Both the position numbers and the translations under genes were made by a program. The notes under the pieces were generated by a model. The model had not been told where the DNA came from, did no database searches, and worked only from the letters and a program-made list of their open reading frames with translations. Shown here in pieces: positions 18,176 to 27,225 of a stretch of DNA of 64,000 bases. Every line of letters begins with the position of its first letter. The first letter of the stretch is position 1. Location: contig NZ_NHMK01000012.1 in the NCBI RefSeq assembly GCF_002198095.1, positions 1-64,000 on the forward strand, given 5' to 3'. Source of the stretch: Deinococcus indicus. Lineage in GTDB: Bacteria; Deinococcota; Deinococci; Deinococcales; Deinococcaceae.

Positions 18176-19573
18176 ATGTTCTTCGAACGCTTCTACGACA
18201 CCGACCTCGCCCAGGCGTCCTACCTCATCGGCTGCCAGAAGACCGGCGAGAGCCTCGTCATCGACCCCGTCCGCGACGTCCAGATCTACTTAGGCCGCGC
18301 CGCCCGCGAAGGCCTGCGTGTCACGCACGTCACCGAAACCCACATCCACGCCGACTACCTCTCCGGCAGCCGCGAACTCGCCGCCCGCACCGGCGCCCAG
18401 CTCCTCCTCTCCGACGAAGGGAACGCCGACTGGAAATACGCCTTTGCCGCTACGCCGCTCCACAACGGCGACACGTTCATGGTCGGCAACCTCCGCATCG
18501 AGGTGCGCCACACGCCCGGTCACACTCCCGAGAGCATCTCGTTCCTCGTCACCGATACCCCCCGTGGCGAGACCCCCAGCCTGTACTTCACCGGTGACTT
18601 CGTGTTCGTCGGTGACATCGGCCGTCCCGACCTGCTCGACGAGGCTGCCGGCGGCGTGGACACCCGCTTCGCGGGGGCCCGGCAGATGTTCGCCAGCCTG
18701 CGCGACCAGTTCCTGACCCTGCCCGACGGCGTGCAGGTCTGGCCCGCCCACGGCGCGGGCAGCGCCTGCGGCAAGGCCCTGGGCGCCGTGCCCACTACCA
18801 CCGTCGGCTACGAACGCTCCCTGGCGTGGTGGGCGCCGTACGTGGCCGCCGGGGACGAGGCGGGCTTCACGGCCGAGCTGCTCAGCGGCCAGCCGGACGC
18901 ACCGCTGTACTACGGGCGCATGAAGATGCAGAACAAAGCCGGTCCGGCCCTGCTCGGGGACGTCACGCCCCTCGCGCCGCTCAGCGCGGCCGACCTGAAG
19001 GCCAGGATGGCCGCCGGTGCGGTCCTGATCGACACCCGCCCCCGGACCGCCCATCAGGCCGACGCGGTGCCCGGCAGCGTGAACATTCCTGACGGGAACA
19101 CCTTCGAGACGTGGTCCGGGTGGCTGCTGCGCCCCGAGGACGCCGCGTACGTCCTGCTGGCCCGTGACGCCGCGCACGCCGAGACGCTGCGCCGCCGCCT
19201 GTGGATGGTGGGCCTGGATCAGGTGACCGGATTCGTGACCTCCACGGAAGGGCTGGAGACCGCGCCCGCCCAGCCGTTCCCGGCGGCGGAACTCGCTCAG
19301 CATGCCGGTGCACTGATCCTCGATGTGCGGAACAAGACCGAACACCAGGCCGGGGCCATTCCCGGCGCTCAGCAACTGCACGCTGGTCGCCTCGCGTGGC
19401 ACCTGGATGAGCTACCACGCGATCAGGAGATCGTGGTGCACTGCCAGGGCGGCGCACGGAGTGCGGCGGCTGCGAGCTTCCTGCGCGCCCAGGGCTTCCA
19501 GGTGAGTGAACTGGCCGGCGGCTACGAATCCTACGCCCGCGAACGCGACGCGCAGCTCGTCTCACCCGCATAA
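18176..19573 (+). CDS. cstB: CstB-like persulfide dioxygenase with two rhodanese domains
   Basis: A 465-residue protein with the domain order of staphylococcal CstB. The metallo-beta-lactamase domain (about 1-245) has THIHAD (H56, H58, D60), H115 in HTPGHT, D141 in FTGDFVF and H192 in WPAHG, so the Fe(II) ligands are complete. A rhodanese-like domain (about 270-360) lacks a catalytic cysteine (VLLARDAAH in its place). The final rhodanese (about 370-455) has C423 in VHCQGGARS. It should oxidise thiol persulfides to sulfite or thiosulfate. The start follows AAGGAGGG. It heads a run of sulfur genes. Confidence 0.93.
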   Translation: MFFERFYDTDLAQASYLIGCQKTGESLVIDPVRDVQIYLGRAAREGLRVTHVTETHIHADYLSGSRELAARTGAQLLLSDEGNADWKYAFAATPLHNGDTFMVGNLRIEVRHTPGHTPESISFLVTDTPRGETPSLYFTGDFVFVGDIGRPDLLDEAAGGVDTRFAGARQMFASLRDQFLTLPDGVQVWPAHGAGSACGKALGAVPTTTVGYERSLAWWAPYVAAGDEAGFTAELLSGQPDAPLYYGRMKMQNKAGPALLGDVTPLAPLSAADLKARMAAGAVLIDTRPRTAHQADAVPGSVNIPDGNTFETWSGWLLRPEDAAYVLLARDAAHAETLRRRLWMVGLDQVTGFVTSTEGLETAPAQPFPAAELAQHAGALILDVRNKTEHQAGAIPGAQQLHAGRLAWHLDELPRDQEIVVHCQGGARSAAAASFLRAQGFQVSELAGGYESYARERDAQLVSPA

Positions 19574-19630
19574 GTCCAAAAGGCGCGCGGCGTCACGCCG
19601 CGTGCCTCCCCAGCCTCCCAGGAGCCTCAC

Positions 19631-19948
19631 ATGACCTACACCGACCTCTTCCCGAATGAACTGGACGCGCAGCGCCGCGCAGGCGCCGCCCTGATCGACG
19701 TGCGCGAAGCCGACGAGTACAGCGCCGGGCACATTCCGGGCGCCGTGAATCTTCCTCTCTCCGAGCTGCCGGGCCGTGAGGCCGAGGTGCCCGGCGGCGC
19801 GGTCCTGATCTGCGCCAGCGGCAACCGCTCCTCACAGGCCGCCGCGTACCTCGCCGCGCAGGGCCGCCCCGGCCTGATGAACCTGATGGGCGGCACCGCC
19901 GGCTGGCAGCGTGAGGGCCGGCCCCTGACGACCGGCGACCGCCCGTGA
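19631..19948 (+). CDS. Single-domain rhodanese (sulfurtransferase)
   Basis: A 105-residue cytoplasmic rhodanese with the entry LIDVREADEYSAGHIPGAVNLPL and active-site loop C61-ASGNRS. It would move sulfane sulfur between thiosulfate, persulfides and thiols such as cysteine or glutathione analogues. It follows the CstB-like gene by 57 bases and overlaps the TauE gene by four bases, so it belongs to the same operon and could exchange sulfur with CstB or supply the exported species. Confidence 0.95.
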   Translation: MTYTDLFPNELDAQRRAGAALIDVREADEYSAGHIPGAVNLPLSELPGREAEVPGGAVLICASGNRSSQAAAYLAAQGRPGLMNLMGGTAGWQREGRPLTTGDRP

Positions 19949-20739
19949 TTCTCGCGTGGATCGGCGCGGCCCTGATCGGCCTGAGCCTCGGGCTGCTCGG
20001 CTCCGGCGGCAGCATCCTGACCGTGCCGGTCCTGGTGTACCTCGTGGGCGAACCCGAGAAGCTCGCCATTGCCGAGAGCCTCGCCATCGTGGGCGGCATC
20101 AGCCTGTTCGGCGCGATTCCCTACGCCCTGAAACGCCAGATCGACTGGCGCAGCGTGGCGTACTTCGGGGTGCCCGGCGTGACCGGCACGTACCTGGGCG
20201 CCGCGCTGAGCGTGTACCTGAGCGGCGTCGCGCAACTCCTGCTGTTCGCCGCCGTGATGCTGCTGGCATCCGTGATGATGTTCCGGCCCGCCCGGGCCAG
20301 TGAAGGGCCGACCCACGTCCGCTCGCCGCTGAAGATCGCCGCCGAGGGCCTGGGCGTGGGCGTCCTGACCGGACTGGTCGGCGTGGGCGGCGGGTTCCTG
20401 ATCATCCCGGCGCTGGTGCTGCTGGGCGGCCTGCCCATGAGCCTCGCGGTGGGCACCAGCCTGCTGATCATCGCCGCCAAGAGTTTCGCCGGGTTCTACA
20501 AGTACGTGCACGTGCTGCAGGAACAGAACCTCGGCGTCCACTGGAACCTGATCCTGATCTTCACCCTCATCGGCGTCGCCGGGAGTTTCCTGGGCGCCCG
20601 CCTGGGCAAGAGCGTCTCGAACGACGCCCTGAAACGCGGCTTCGCGTCCTTCCTGGTCGTGATGGGCCTGTACGTCCTCGCCACGAACGTCCCGAGGGTC
20701 CTGAATCCACCACCCGCCGTGGAAAGCCGCGCCCACTGA
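19945..20739 (+). CDS. tauE: TauE/SafE-family sulfite/sulfonate exporter
   Basis: A 264-residue membrane protein with about eight helices and the internal repeat of the TauE/SafE family ([20 protein letters not shown] near the start; [18 protein letters not shown] near the middle). It probably exports sulfite or a related small anion made by the CstB-like enzyme, as in the staphylococcal cst operon. The GTG start overlaps the rhodanese stop (GTGA). A strong stem-loop follows the gene. Confidence 0.92.
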   Translation: MILAWIGAALIGLSLGLLGSGGSILTVPVLVYLVGEPEKLAIAESLAIVGGISLFGAIPYALKRQIDWRSVAYFGVPGVTGTYLGAALSVYLSGVAQLLLFAAVMLLASVMMFRPARASEGPTHVRSPLKIAAEGLGVGVLTGLVGVGGGFLIIPALVLLGGLPMSLAVGTSLLIIAAKSFAGFYKYVHVLQEQNLGVHWNLILIFTLIGVAGSFLGARLGKSVSNDALKRGFASFLVVMGLYVLATNVPRVLNPPPAVESRAH

Positions 20740-20755
20740 TCAGACCCCGTCTCTT

Positions 20756-20786
20756 CAGCGGCGAGGCCGGTCCGGCCTCGCCGCTG
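20756..20786 (+). terminator. Strong stem-loop after tauE
   Basis: A perfect inverted repeat with 15-bp arms (CAGCGGCGAGGCCGG and its complement) around one T, followed by CTTGATT. It probably ends the CstB-rhodanese-TauE transcript; the YeeE pair downstream then needs its own promoter or read-through. Confidence 0.65.
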
Positions 20787-20883
20787 CTTGATTCCAGGAT
20801 TCCAGACCCCGGTTTCCAACGGGTCACGCGGCCCCCCAACTGCACGCCACTCTCTTCCGCTGAACGCTTCATTCGAGGTGACC

Positions 20884-21455
20884 ATGACTGACCTGCTCGA
20901 CCTGCTCCGCTCGCCCTGGCCCTGGTGGGTCGGCGGCCCCCTGATCGGCCTGACCGTCCCGCTGCTGCTGTGGATCGGCAACAAGGGTTTCGGCATCTCC
21001 GCCAATCTGCGCCACGCCTGCGCCGTCCTGCTGCCCGACGCCGCCAAACCCAGCTTCTTCCGCTACAACTGGCGCGCCGAGCGCTGGAACCTGACCTTCG
21101 CCGCTGGACTGATCCTGGGCGGCACGCTGGCCGGCCTGATCTTTGCAAATCCCGAACCCACCCGTCTGAGTCCAGCGGGCGCCGCGTCCGTGAACGCACT
21201 CGGCGTACAGGTTCGCCCCGGCCTGGTCCCGGCTGAACTCACCGACCTCTCGAACCCCGGCGTGTGGCTGCTGCTGGGCGTGTCCGGCCTGCTGGTGGGC
21301 TTCGGCACGCGCTACGGGGGCGGCTGCACCAGCGGGCACGCCATCACCGGGCTGAGTACCCTGCAGGCGCCCAGCCTGATCGCCACCGCCTCCTTCTTCG
21401 CCGGGGGGATCCTCAGCGCGAACCTGCTGCTGCCCGCGTTCATGGCGGTGGTCCG

Positions 21456-21459
<4 letters not shown>
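20884..21459 (+). CDS. YeeE/YedE-family sulfur transporter, first half
   Basis: A 191-residue membrane protein with the conserved cysteine motif [18 protein letters not shown], seen in YeeE/YedE (TsuA) thiosulfate transporters. About five helices are visible, roughly half the full-length fold. The next gene encodes the other half. The start follows GAGGTG with correct spacing; an upstream in-frame region is ignored. Export or import of thiosulfate or another sulfane species fits the neighbourhood. Confidence 0.88.
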
Positions 21460-21926
<467 letters not shown>

Positions 21927-21959
21927 TGACCAGTAGACCCCCTGCACTGAGGAGACAAC

Positions 21960-22409
21960 ATGTACACACATATCGTGGTGACGACGGAAGGATCCCACAT
22001 CGATCACGCTGCGGTGCGGCACGCGGCGGGACTCACCCGGGCTCTGGGGGCCAGACTCACCCTGCTGCACATCGTGCCGGACGCCCGTGAGGTGCTCAGC
22101 GCCGACACGGACCTGAGTGTCAGCCCACAGGAGTTGGAACGCGCCTGGTTTCAGGAGGGGGAGCGGGCACTGGCAGAAGGGACCGTGGACGCCGCCTGCA
22201 GTCGGCTGAGTGCCGTTCAGCGCGCCGCCGGTCACCGCAGTGTGGCCCGGGCGATTATCGAGGAGTGCGCGGCACTCGGCGGCGACCTGCTGGTCATGGC
22301 CACCCACGGCCGCAGCGGCTGGCAGCGGCTGATGCAGGGCAGCGTGGCAGAGGACGTTGTTCATCACGCTCACATGCCAGTCCTGCTGGTGCATCAGGGT
22401 ACGGCCTGA
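21960..22409 (+). CDS. UspA-type universal stress protein
   Basis: A 149-residue single-domain Usp. It begins [21 protein letters not shown] and ends with the ATP-binding signature [31 protein letters not shown]. The role is probably nucleotide-dependent stress signalling; no specific partner can be named. It overlaps the next gene by one base and sits within the sulfur island, so co-expression with the YeeE pair is likely. Confidence 0.93.
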   Translation: MYTHIVVTTEGSHIDHAAVRHAAGLTRALGARLTLLHIVPDAREVLSADTDLSVSPQELERAWFQEGERALAEGTVDAACSRLSAVQRAAGHRSVARAIIEECAALGGDLLVMATHGRSGWQRLMQGSVAEDVVHHAHMPVLLVHQGTA

Positions 22410-23041
22410 TGGATCCGGCGCAGGTGCGTGCGCATGGGAACGTCACGAACGCGCTCATCCACCTGTACCGGGCGGAAGTCGGGAAGATGACGGCGTACCG
22501 GCAACGGCTGGACATCACGACCAACTGGTCTGTGGTGACCACGACCGGCCTGGCCTCGTTCGCTCTGGGCAACCCGGCGAACAGCCACGTGACGTTCCTG
22601 TTTGCCATGTTCCTCAACTACTATTTCCTGCGTCTGGAAGCGCGCCGGTTCCGGACGTACGACGTGGCGAGGCAGCGGGTACGGATGATGGAGCAGCATT
22701 TCTACCCGGATATGCTCGAACTTGGAGGCGACGGTGCCTGGCACCAGGCGTTGCTGGCGGAACTCGCCCGGCCGCGCAGTGGGATGGGCCGGTATCACGC
22801 GCTGGGCTGGCGTCTGAACCGCAATTACCTGTGGTTGTACGCGGCCGTCCTGCTGGCGTGGCTGGCGAAACTGGATCTGGGTCTTCCTGCGGGCGCGCCG
22901 TCAGTGTGGGCTCTGGTGGACGCGGCCGCGATCGGCCGGCTGTCCGGCGCCGCGGTGATGACGGTCGTGGGATCGTTCTATGCGGCCCTCGTGGGGCTGG
23001 GTCTCTGGGCGGCGTGGCACTTCCCGCTTGAAGAAGGGTGA
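22409..23041 (+). CDS. DUF2270 membrane protein
   Basis: A 210-residue protein with an N-terminal helix bundle ([21 protein letters not shown]), two hydrophobic segments around residues 32-62, the motif [20 protein letters not shown], and two more membrane helices after residue 140. This matches DUF2270, a family of unknown function. The start overlaps the UspA stop (TGATG). Confidence 0.85.
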   Translation: MDPAQVRAHGNVTNALIHLYRAEVGKMTAYRQRLDITTNWSVVTTTGLASFALGNPANSHVTFLFAMFLNYYFLRLEARRFRTYDVARQRVRMMEQHFYPDMLELGGDGAWHQALLAELARPRSGMGRYHALGWRLNRNYLWLYAAVLLAWLAKLDLGLPAGAPSVWALVDAAAIGRLSGAAVMTVVGSFYAALVGLGLWAAWHFPLEEG

Positions 23042-23092
23042 CGTGCACGGAGTGAACTGTGTGGTTCATCCAGTGCGGCACACCAACGTCGC

Positions 23093-23109
23093 ATACCCTA
23101 TGGGGGTAT
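23093..23109. promoter_or_regulatory. CstR/CsoR-type operator upstream of rhodanese-CstR operon
   Basis: ATACCCTATGGGGGTAT, 25 bases before the rhodanese lipoprotein start. It is the third copy of the pattern found at 17841 and 18122. Here it precedes the operon that encodes the likely regulator, consistent with autoregulation. Confidence 0.75.
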
Positions 23110-23133
23110 CTTTCTCGTTTTTCAGGAGGCATC

Positions 23134-23505
23134 ATGAACCTGCTCCCCGCCCTCTTCGTTCCGGCCCTGCTCATGGCGTGCGCGCCCCGCGCCGCCACGT
23201 ACACCACCATCCCCGTCCAGGACCTGCGCGCCGCGCAGGAGAAGGGCGAGTACGTCCTGGACGTCCGTACCGACGCCGAGTACAGGGAGGGGCACGTCCC
23301 CGGCGCGGCGCTGCTCCCGCTGGCGGACCTGGGCGCCCGCATGAACGAGGTCCCGAAGGACCGCCCGGTGTACGTCATCTGCCGCAGCGGCAACCGCAGC
23401 GCCCAGGCCAGCGCGCAGCTCGTGAGAGCCGGGTACACCCGGGTCTTCAACGTGGACGGCGGCATGAATGCCTGGACGTCAGCCGGGTACCCCGTGAGCC
23501 GGTGA
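23134..23505 (+). CDS. Rhodanese lipoprotein
   Basis: A 123-residue protein with a lipoprotein signal (MNLLPALFVPALLMAC, lipid-bearing C16). A single rhodanese domain follows, with VLDVRTDAEYREGHVPGAA and the active loop C83-RSGNRS. It would act on sulfane sulfur outside the cytoplasmic membrane. The ribosome site is CAGGAGG. The stop lies ten bases before the CstR-like gene, so the two form an operon. Confidence 0.92.
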   Translation: MNLLPALFVPALLMACAPRAATYTTIPVQDLRAAQEKGEYVLDVRTDAEYREGHVPGAALLPLADLGARMNEVPKDRPVYVICRSGNRSAQASAQLVRAGYTRVFNVDGGMNAWTSAGYPVSR

Positions 23506-23515
23506 GGTGGGTGCG

Positions 23516-23785
23516 ATGACCTCAGGTGAACTTCCCCAGACCCCAGACGACAAGCGGCGCATCCTCAACCGCCTGCGCCGTCTCGAAGGGCAGGTGCGTG
23601 GCCTGCACCGCATGGTGGAAGAAGGCCGGGAGTGCCAGGAGATCCTGACCGTCCTCAGCGGGGTCCGTCACGCCCTCGACGCAGCTGGCGACGTCATCCT
23701 GCAGGACTACCTGACCGGGTGCGCTGCGGGCGACGAGCCCCGCTCCGTTCCCGACATCATCAGGGCCGTTCGCCTCCTGCGCTGA
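23516..23785 (+). CDS. cstR: CstR-like persulfide-sensing repressor (CsoR family)
   Basis: An 89-residue all-helical CsoR-family protein: RRILNRLRRLEGQVRGLHRMVEEGREC then LDAAGDVILQDYLTGC. It keeps two cysteines, C40 and C69, 29 residues apart, the same spacing as the sensing pair of staphylococcal CstR (C31/C60). The histidine four residues before the second cysteine in copper-binding CsoR is replaced by tyrosine. That favours persulfide over Cu(I). The start at 23516 follows GAGGTGG. It probably represses the three operators at 17841, 18122 and 23093. Confidence 0.9.
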   Translation: MTSGELPQTPDDKRRILNRLRRLEGQVRGLHRMVEEGRECQEILTVLSGVRHALDAAGDVILQDYLTGCAAGDEPRSVPDIIRAVRLLR

Positions 23786-23851
23786 GCCTGCTCCCCGGGA
23801 CACGACTCGTTCAGGACATTCTCACCTGACTCGCACGCTATCGTTCCTGTG

Positions 23852-24050
23852 ATGTCACGTGCGGCCAGCAGCCAGCTCGCTCCGGCCCCTGCCGTGACGC
23901 GCTGGCTGCTGGCCGTGCTGACCCTCATCGCAGCCGTCATGCACCTGACCCGTAGCCCCGAGGCAGGCGGACTGGGCCTGACCCCGGGGACGCTGCCCCT
24001 GGGCACCCTGACCCAGGCGGCCACCAGAGCCGGACACGTCCACGATGATC
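23852..24050 (+). pseudogene. Truncated gene, 3' end lost to an IS3 insertion
   Basis: Starts MSRAASSQLAPAPAVTRW and contains one hydrophobic segment (LLAVLTLIAAVMHLT). A -10 match TATCGT ends seven bases before the ATG, suggesting a leaderless start. After about 66 residues (ending RAGHVHDD) the frame enters the IS3 element at 24051. The rest of the gene is not found on the other side, so the insertion was followed by deletion or rearrangement. I do not recognise the protein. Confidence 0.6.
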
Positions 24051-24052
24051 TG

Positions 24053-24892
24053 TCAAGGGTTTGGTGGAGCCTCAGTTCGGGATAGGGGCCTGCTCCTCGA
24101 AGGCCGTCGGTGACCATAGCCCAACGACGAGTGACGACGACGGTTATAGAACACCTCGATCCACTCAAACACCTCTGTTCGTGTCTGGGCACGACCCCAG
24201 TGTGCCTCACCGAGTCCCATCTCCGTCTTCAACGTCGCAAAAAAGCTCTCCTGGACAGCATTATCCCAACATTCTTCTTTCTCGCTCATGCTCTGAACGG
24301 CATGCAATCTGTCCAGCGCCTGCTTGTACACGTCGCTCGTGTACTGGCTCCCTCGATCCGAGTGATGCAGCAGTCCTCCTGGTGGTTTCCGACGCCCTAC
24401 AGCCATCTCCAACGCCGCTGTGACCAGCGGCGTCTGAAGTCGCTCATTCAGCGCCCAGCCGACAATTTTCCGTGAATACAGGTCCATCACCGTCGCCAGG
24501 TACAGCCAGCCCTCACGGGTCGGTAAATACGTGATGTCCGTCACCCACTTCTGGTTCGGGCCGTCCGCGGTGAACTCCCTGGCCAGGATGTTTTCCGCGA
24601 CTGGGCGGGAGGATTTCACTTTGGTCGTCATCCGGAACTTCCGCTTCCCACGTGCGACAAGCTGCGCTTGTCGCATGAATCGCCCGATCCGCTGACGGCT
24701 GACCCGCTCGCCCTGTTCATGCAGGTCGGCTTTGATGCGCAAGGCCCCATACGTTCCCCGGCTCTCCTCGAAGCTGGTCCTGATTTTCTCCGTCAACACG
24801 CGATCTTTCGTGATCCTCTCGCTCTCCGGCCTTCCCCACGAAGCGTAGTACCCGCTGATGCTCACCTCGAGAACCCGGCACATCAGTTCCAC
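24053..24892 (-). CDS. IS3-family transposase OrfB (integrase core)
   Basis: The catalytic part of the transposase, shown from an internal ATG. The natural product is normally an OrfAB fusion made by frameshift, and similarity extends upstream (EFPVELMCRVLEVSISGYYA). The DDE residues are visible: D in KWVTDITYL, D in HHSDRGSQYTS and E in NAVQESFFATLKTE. The C-terminal FYNRRRHSSLGY is typical of IS3. The frame ends two bases inside the left end of the element. Confidence 0.92.
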   Translation of the reverse strand: MELMCRVLEVSISGYYASWGRPESERITKDRVLTEKIRTSFEESRGTYGALRIKADLHEQGERVSRQRIGRFMRQAQLVARGKRKFRMTTKVKSSRPVAENILAREFTADGPNQKWVTDITYLPTREGWLYLATVMDLYSRKIVGWALNERLQTPLVTAALEMAVGRRKPPGGLLHHSDRGSQYTSDVYKQALDRLHAVQSMSEKEECWDNAVQESFFATLKTEMGLGEAHWGRAQTRTEVFEWIEVFYNRRRHSSLGYGHRRPSRSRPLSRTEAPPNP

Positions 24893-25031
24893 TGGGAACT
24901 CGTTCTGGTGCCGCAGGGTGGAGCTGAAGATTAAGGCTGCTTCGCGAAAAAGCGGCCAAGCCCCATACGGGTGCTGTTCTGGCCAAGACAGGCCAGCGCT
25001 TTTTCAGGATATCGCGCTCCTGTCGCGCAAT

Positions 25032-25277
25032 TTACAGTTCCCGTTCCAGCTCTTTGAGTCGAGCCTCCTGTGGTGGAAGGGCGGGGATACCCCGCCCGGT
25101 GAAGGCTGGGCGGCCGGCGGCCGTCTGGGTGTCCTGCTGCTGCTTCCACCGGACGACGTAGTGAGGGGGAACGCCAAGGTCACGGGCAATCTGGGCGCAA
25201 TTCTTTCCGGTCGTGCGGACCAGCCGGACGGCTTCTTGTTTGAAGTCAGCGGTGAATTTCTGCTTGGGTACGGACAT
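25032..25277 (-). CDS. IS3-family transposase OrfA, probably broken
   Basis: An 81-residue helix-turn-helix protein (KFTADFKQEAVRLVRTTGKNCAQIARDLGVPPHYVVRWK). The frame stops after LKELEREL at a TAA where related OrfA proteins continue with a leucine zipper. The downstream sequence still reads IARQERDILKK in the same frame, followed by AAAAAG, a possible slippery site. The TAA therefore looks like a point mutation that would prevent the OrfAB fusion. The element is probably no longer mobile by itself. Confidence 0.8.
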   Translation of the reverse strand: MSVPKQKFTADFKQEAVRLVRTTGKNCAQIARDLGVPPHYVVRWKQQQDTQTAAGRPAFTGRGIPALPPQEARLKELEREL

Positions 25278-25376
25278 TCTGTCCTCCAGTGTGGATCACA
25301 CTGAACTTACCCTCCACAAAACGCTATCCAGTTCACTTCAACACTGTCCAGATTCTGGGGAGCGGACCAACCGTGC

Positions 25377-25426
25377 GCCGAGCTGCGGTGGAGTCCAGAC
25401 ACAAGCCCCCGCCCTTGAGCGTAGGG
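25377..25426 (+). pseudogene. Remnant of a TnpB 3' end and right-end hairpin
   Basis: Codes AELRWSPDTSPRP then stops, nearly identical to the last residues of the TnpB gene at 61489-62796 (AELRWSPDTSPRL). The following GC-rich hairpin (25406-25426) matches that element's end at 61481-61501 with a few changes. An element of the same family once lay here and has been lost, leaving about 60 bases beside the IS3 copy. Confidence 0.75.
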
Positions 25427-25446
25427 TCGTGACCGGTGCGTTCTGT

Positions 25447-25683
25447 TCAGCGGGCGGCGTCCGGACTGCCTGTTAGGAGGTCCGTGACGGGGATGGCCAG
25501 CGCTTCCGCCAGGCGGTAGAGCGTGCTGATGCGCAAGTCCTTGCGTCCGTTCTCGAGTTGCGTGACGTATGAGCGGTGCACGCCCGCCCGGTGGGCGAAC
25601 TCGTCCTGGTTCCAGCCGCGCTGCTCGCGGACGGCGCGTATTCGCAGACCAATCCCGACCAGTGTGTCCGACTGCTCTTCCAT
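25447..25683 (-). CDS. XRE-family helix-turn-helix regulator
   Basis: A 78-residue protein made almost wholly of one Cro/CI-type domain: LRIRAVREQRGWNQDEFAHRAGVHRSYVTQLENGRKDLRISTLYRLAEAL. It probably binds DNA as a dimer. Its start is divergent from the lipoprotein gene at 25807. A 15-base-period direct repeat of GACTTGCTAT lies between them and could be its operator. Confidence 0.9.
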   Translation of the reverse strand: MEEQSDTLVGIGLRIRAVREQRGWNQDEFAHRAGVHRSYVTQLENGRKDLRISTLYRLAEALAIPVTDLLTGSPDAAR

Positions 25684-25716
25684 CCAGTTAGCCTCGCGTG
25701 ATGTGAGAAATAGTGC

Positions 25717-25741
25717 GACTTGCTATGGAAAGACTTGCTAT
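25717..25741. promoter_or_regulatory. Direct repeat operator candidate, XRE/lipoprotein spacer
   Basis: GACTTGCTAT occurs at 25717-25726 and again at 25732-25741, a 15-base period. TATAAC (25739-25744) overlaps the second copy and could be the -10 for the lipoprotein gene. A repeat over a promoter beside an XRE gene suggests autoregulation or shared control. Confidence 0.4.
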
Positions 25742-25806
25742 AACAATCGGGCTCCATCCAGACCTGCGGACATGTTTCCCTTCTCCCCTTCTGTTGAGGT
25801 TCCCGT

Positions 25807-26469
25807 ATGCGTACCCGAATGCTGCCCGCCCTGCTCGTCCCGGCCCTGATCGCTTCGTGCAACAACACGTCCGTCACCGCCGATCCCCTCGATCAGTCCT
25901 TCACTGCCACCGGCACGACCCAGAACTACAAGCCCGTGCAGGACGCCGAGCTGTCGTACACCACGCAGAACACGAAACTCGTCATCGGCACCCTGAAAGC
26001 GGGTGGAACGGTCGACATCACCATGACTGCCGCGCAGGCAACGTCGGTCACCATGCGTCAGCTGAGTGACTACGCGGCCGCCTGGAAGAACGGCGGGTGC
26101 GACATCAGCGGCATTGCGATTCAGGACACGACGCTGAGATTCACGGACCGCGCGATGTTCAACGCAGCCGGTGGTACACCCAGCGTCATGTACCCGCAGG
26201 CGGTCAGGAAGAACGCCGACGGGACGACTACCGTCGAACGAACCGGCTTCTGGTACGCCCAGAAAACCGGCAGCATGAAAGGGCCGGTCCGGTGCCCTGG
26301 GCGTCCGGACGTCACGTACGACATCAACCTGCAGCCCGGCTGGAATACGACCGTGCATACCCTCACCACCCGCCCGGACGGCACGATCACCGACGACCGG
26401 ATCGGGCAGTCCAAGGTCACGAACACGTACGACGGCCCCTGGTATGCGTACACGGTCACGAACCCCTGA
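25807..26469 (+). CDS. Predicted lipoprotein of unknown function
   Basis: A 220-residue protein with a lipoprotein signal (MRTRMLPALLVPALIASC, C18). The mature part looks beta-rich, with a conserved-looking middle (YAAAWKNGGCDISGIAIQDTTLRFTD) and repeated Thr/Asp segments. I do not recognise a family. It would be anchored outside the cytoplasmic membrane. The stop codon TGA is the first three bases of a dispersed repeat (TGATACGG), so the repeat may have trimmed or replaced the original C terminus. Confidence 0.75.
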   Translation: MRTRMLPALLVPALIASCNNTSVTADPLDQSFTATGTTQNYKPVQDAELSYTTQNTKLVIGTLKAGGTVDITMTAAQATSVTMRQLSDYAAAWKNGGCDISGIAIQDTTLRFTDRAMFNAAGGTPSVMYPQAVRKNADGTTTVERTGFWYAQKTGSMKGPVRCPGRPDVTYDINLQPGWNTTVHTLTTRPDGTITDDRIGQSKVTNTYDGPWYAYTVTNP

Positions 26470-26606
26470 TACGGACTCCGATTGAATGGGCTGCAAAGCC
26501 CGTTCAATCCGAGCGGATGCGAGAAGGAGAGAAACGGGTTCCGGACGTGGAGCTGGCAATCCGGTGAAGTTCCGGATTGTCGGCGAAATAAACGGAATCC
26601 GTATGA
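26467..26606 (+). repeat. Dispersed repeat copy 2
   Basis: Starts TGATACGGACTCCGATTG and ends GGAATCCGTATGA. The core has the conserved GGGCTGCAAAGCCCG, GAGCGGATGCGA, TTCCGGACGTGGAG and GTGAAGTTCCGGATTG blocks. This is the short core variant. Its first three bases are the stop codon of the upstream lipoprotein gene. Confidence 0.9.
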
Positions 26607-26618
26607 TATGAACCCGGA

Positions 26619-26783
26619 CTGACACGGACTCCGATTGAATGGGCTGTAAAGCCCGCCGGGTCCGAACGGATGCGACTCGGAGAGCTGCTCCGCAGAGCAG
26701 GAGAGAGACGCCCCTCCGGACGTGGATCCGGCAGGGGCGGTGAAGTTCCGGATTGCCAGCGAAACAAACGGCAGTCCGCATGA
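26619..26783 (+). repeat. Dispersed repeat copy 3 (tandem with copy 2)
   Basis: Starts CTGACACGGACTCCGATTG and ends GGCAGTCCGCATGA, twelve bases after copy 2 in the same orientation. It has the long core with GACTCGGAGAGCTGCTCCGC and AGACGCCCCTCCGGACGTGG. The pair is the only tandem arrangement in the window. Confidence 0.9.
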
Positions 26784-26847
26784 GCTGTCTGCAGACCGTT
26801 CAGTCGCCCCGCTGCGAAAGTCAGGTGCTGCTGACGCCTGAACAGCG

Positions 26848-27225
26848 TCAGCAGCGCGCTCTTTGTCCCTTTGTGCGGCGTGGCTGGATGTGATGCGGTC
26901 GGATGCCCCTGGGGCCGGTGTCGCCGATCCGCGCCTTCTCTGAATACATCAGGACGCCCGACTGCCGACTCACGGTGAGGTCACGCATGGACCCGGAGGC
27001 GGTGGCGACGCACAGAATCATGCAGGTGGACACGTCGACGAGGACCTGCGTGTTCAGGGTGTGTCGTTTCTTCTTGCCGCCGTACCTGCGGCGTTGCGGG
27101 CGGGTCGGCCGCTCACGGGGGGGGGCCGGCCGCATCCACGGCGATGATCTGGGAGACGTTCGCTTCTCCTTTGAGGCCTTTGCGGTCAGGAAGTCGGAAC
27201 GCTCCCGGTGAGGAGTCCCCTCCAT
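26848..27225 (-). pseudogene. IS5-family transposase remnant
   Basis: The reading frame contains RPQRRRYGGKKKRHTLNTQ followed by VLVDVSTCMILCVATASGS, then GDTGPRGIRPHH, all matching the catalytic core of IS5-type transposases. A run of C/G near 27118-27125 breaks the frame after AVDAAG. The N-terminal part and the ends of the element are not recognisable. It is clearly a decayed copy and should be inactive. Confidence 0.75.

Larger units (their letters stand above)
24051..25330 (-). mobile_element. IS3-family insertion sequence (about 1280 bp)
   Basis: The left end begins TGTCAAGGGTTTGGTGGAG at 24051. The right end, read inward from 25330, begins TGGATAGCGTTTTGTGGAG. The two match at most positions and start with TG as IS3 family ends do. 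Two genes lie inside on the minus strand. No clear short target duplication flanks it (CGATGATC left, GTTCACTT right), which fits later rearrangement. Confidence 0.85.

Noticed and set aside
23516..23785. Copper-responsive CsoR
   Set aside because: The CsoR family fits, but the histidine of the Cys-His-Cys copper site is tyrosine here and the gene sits among persulfide enzymes, so CstR-like is favoured.
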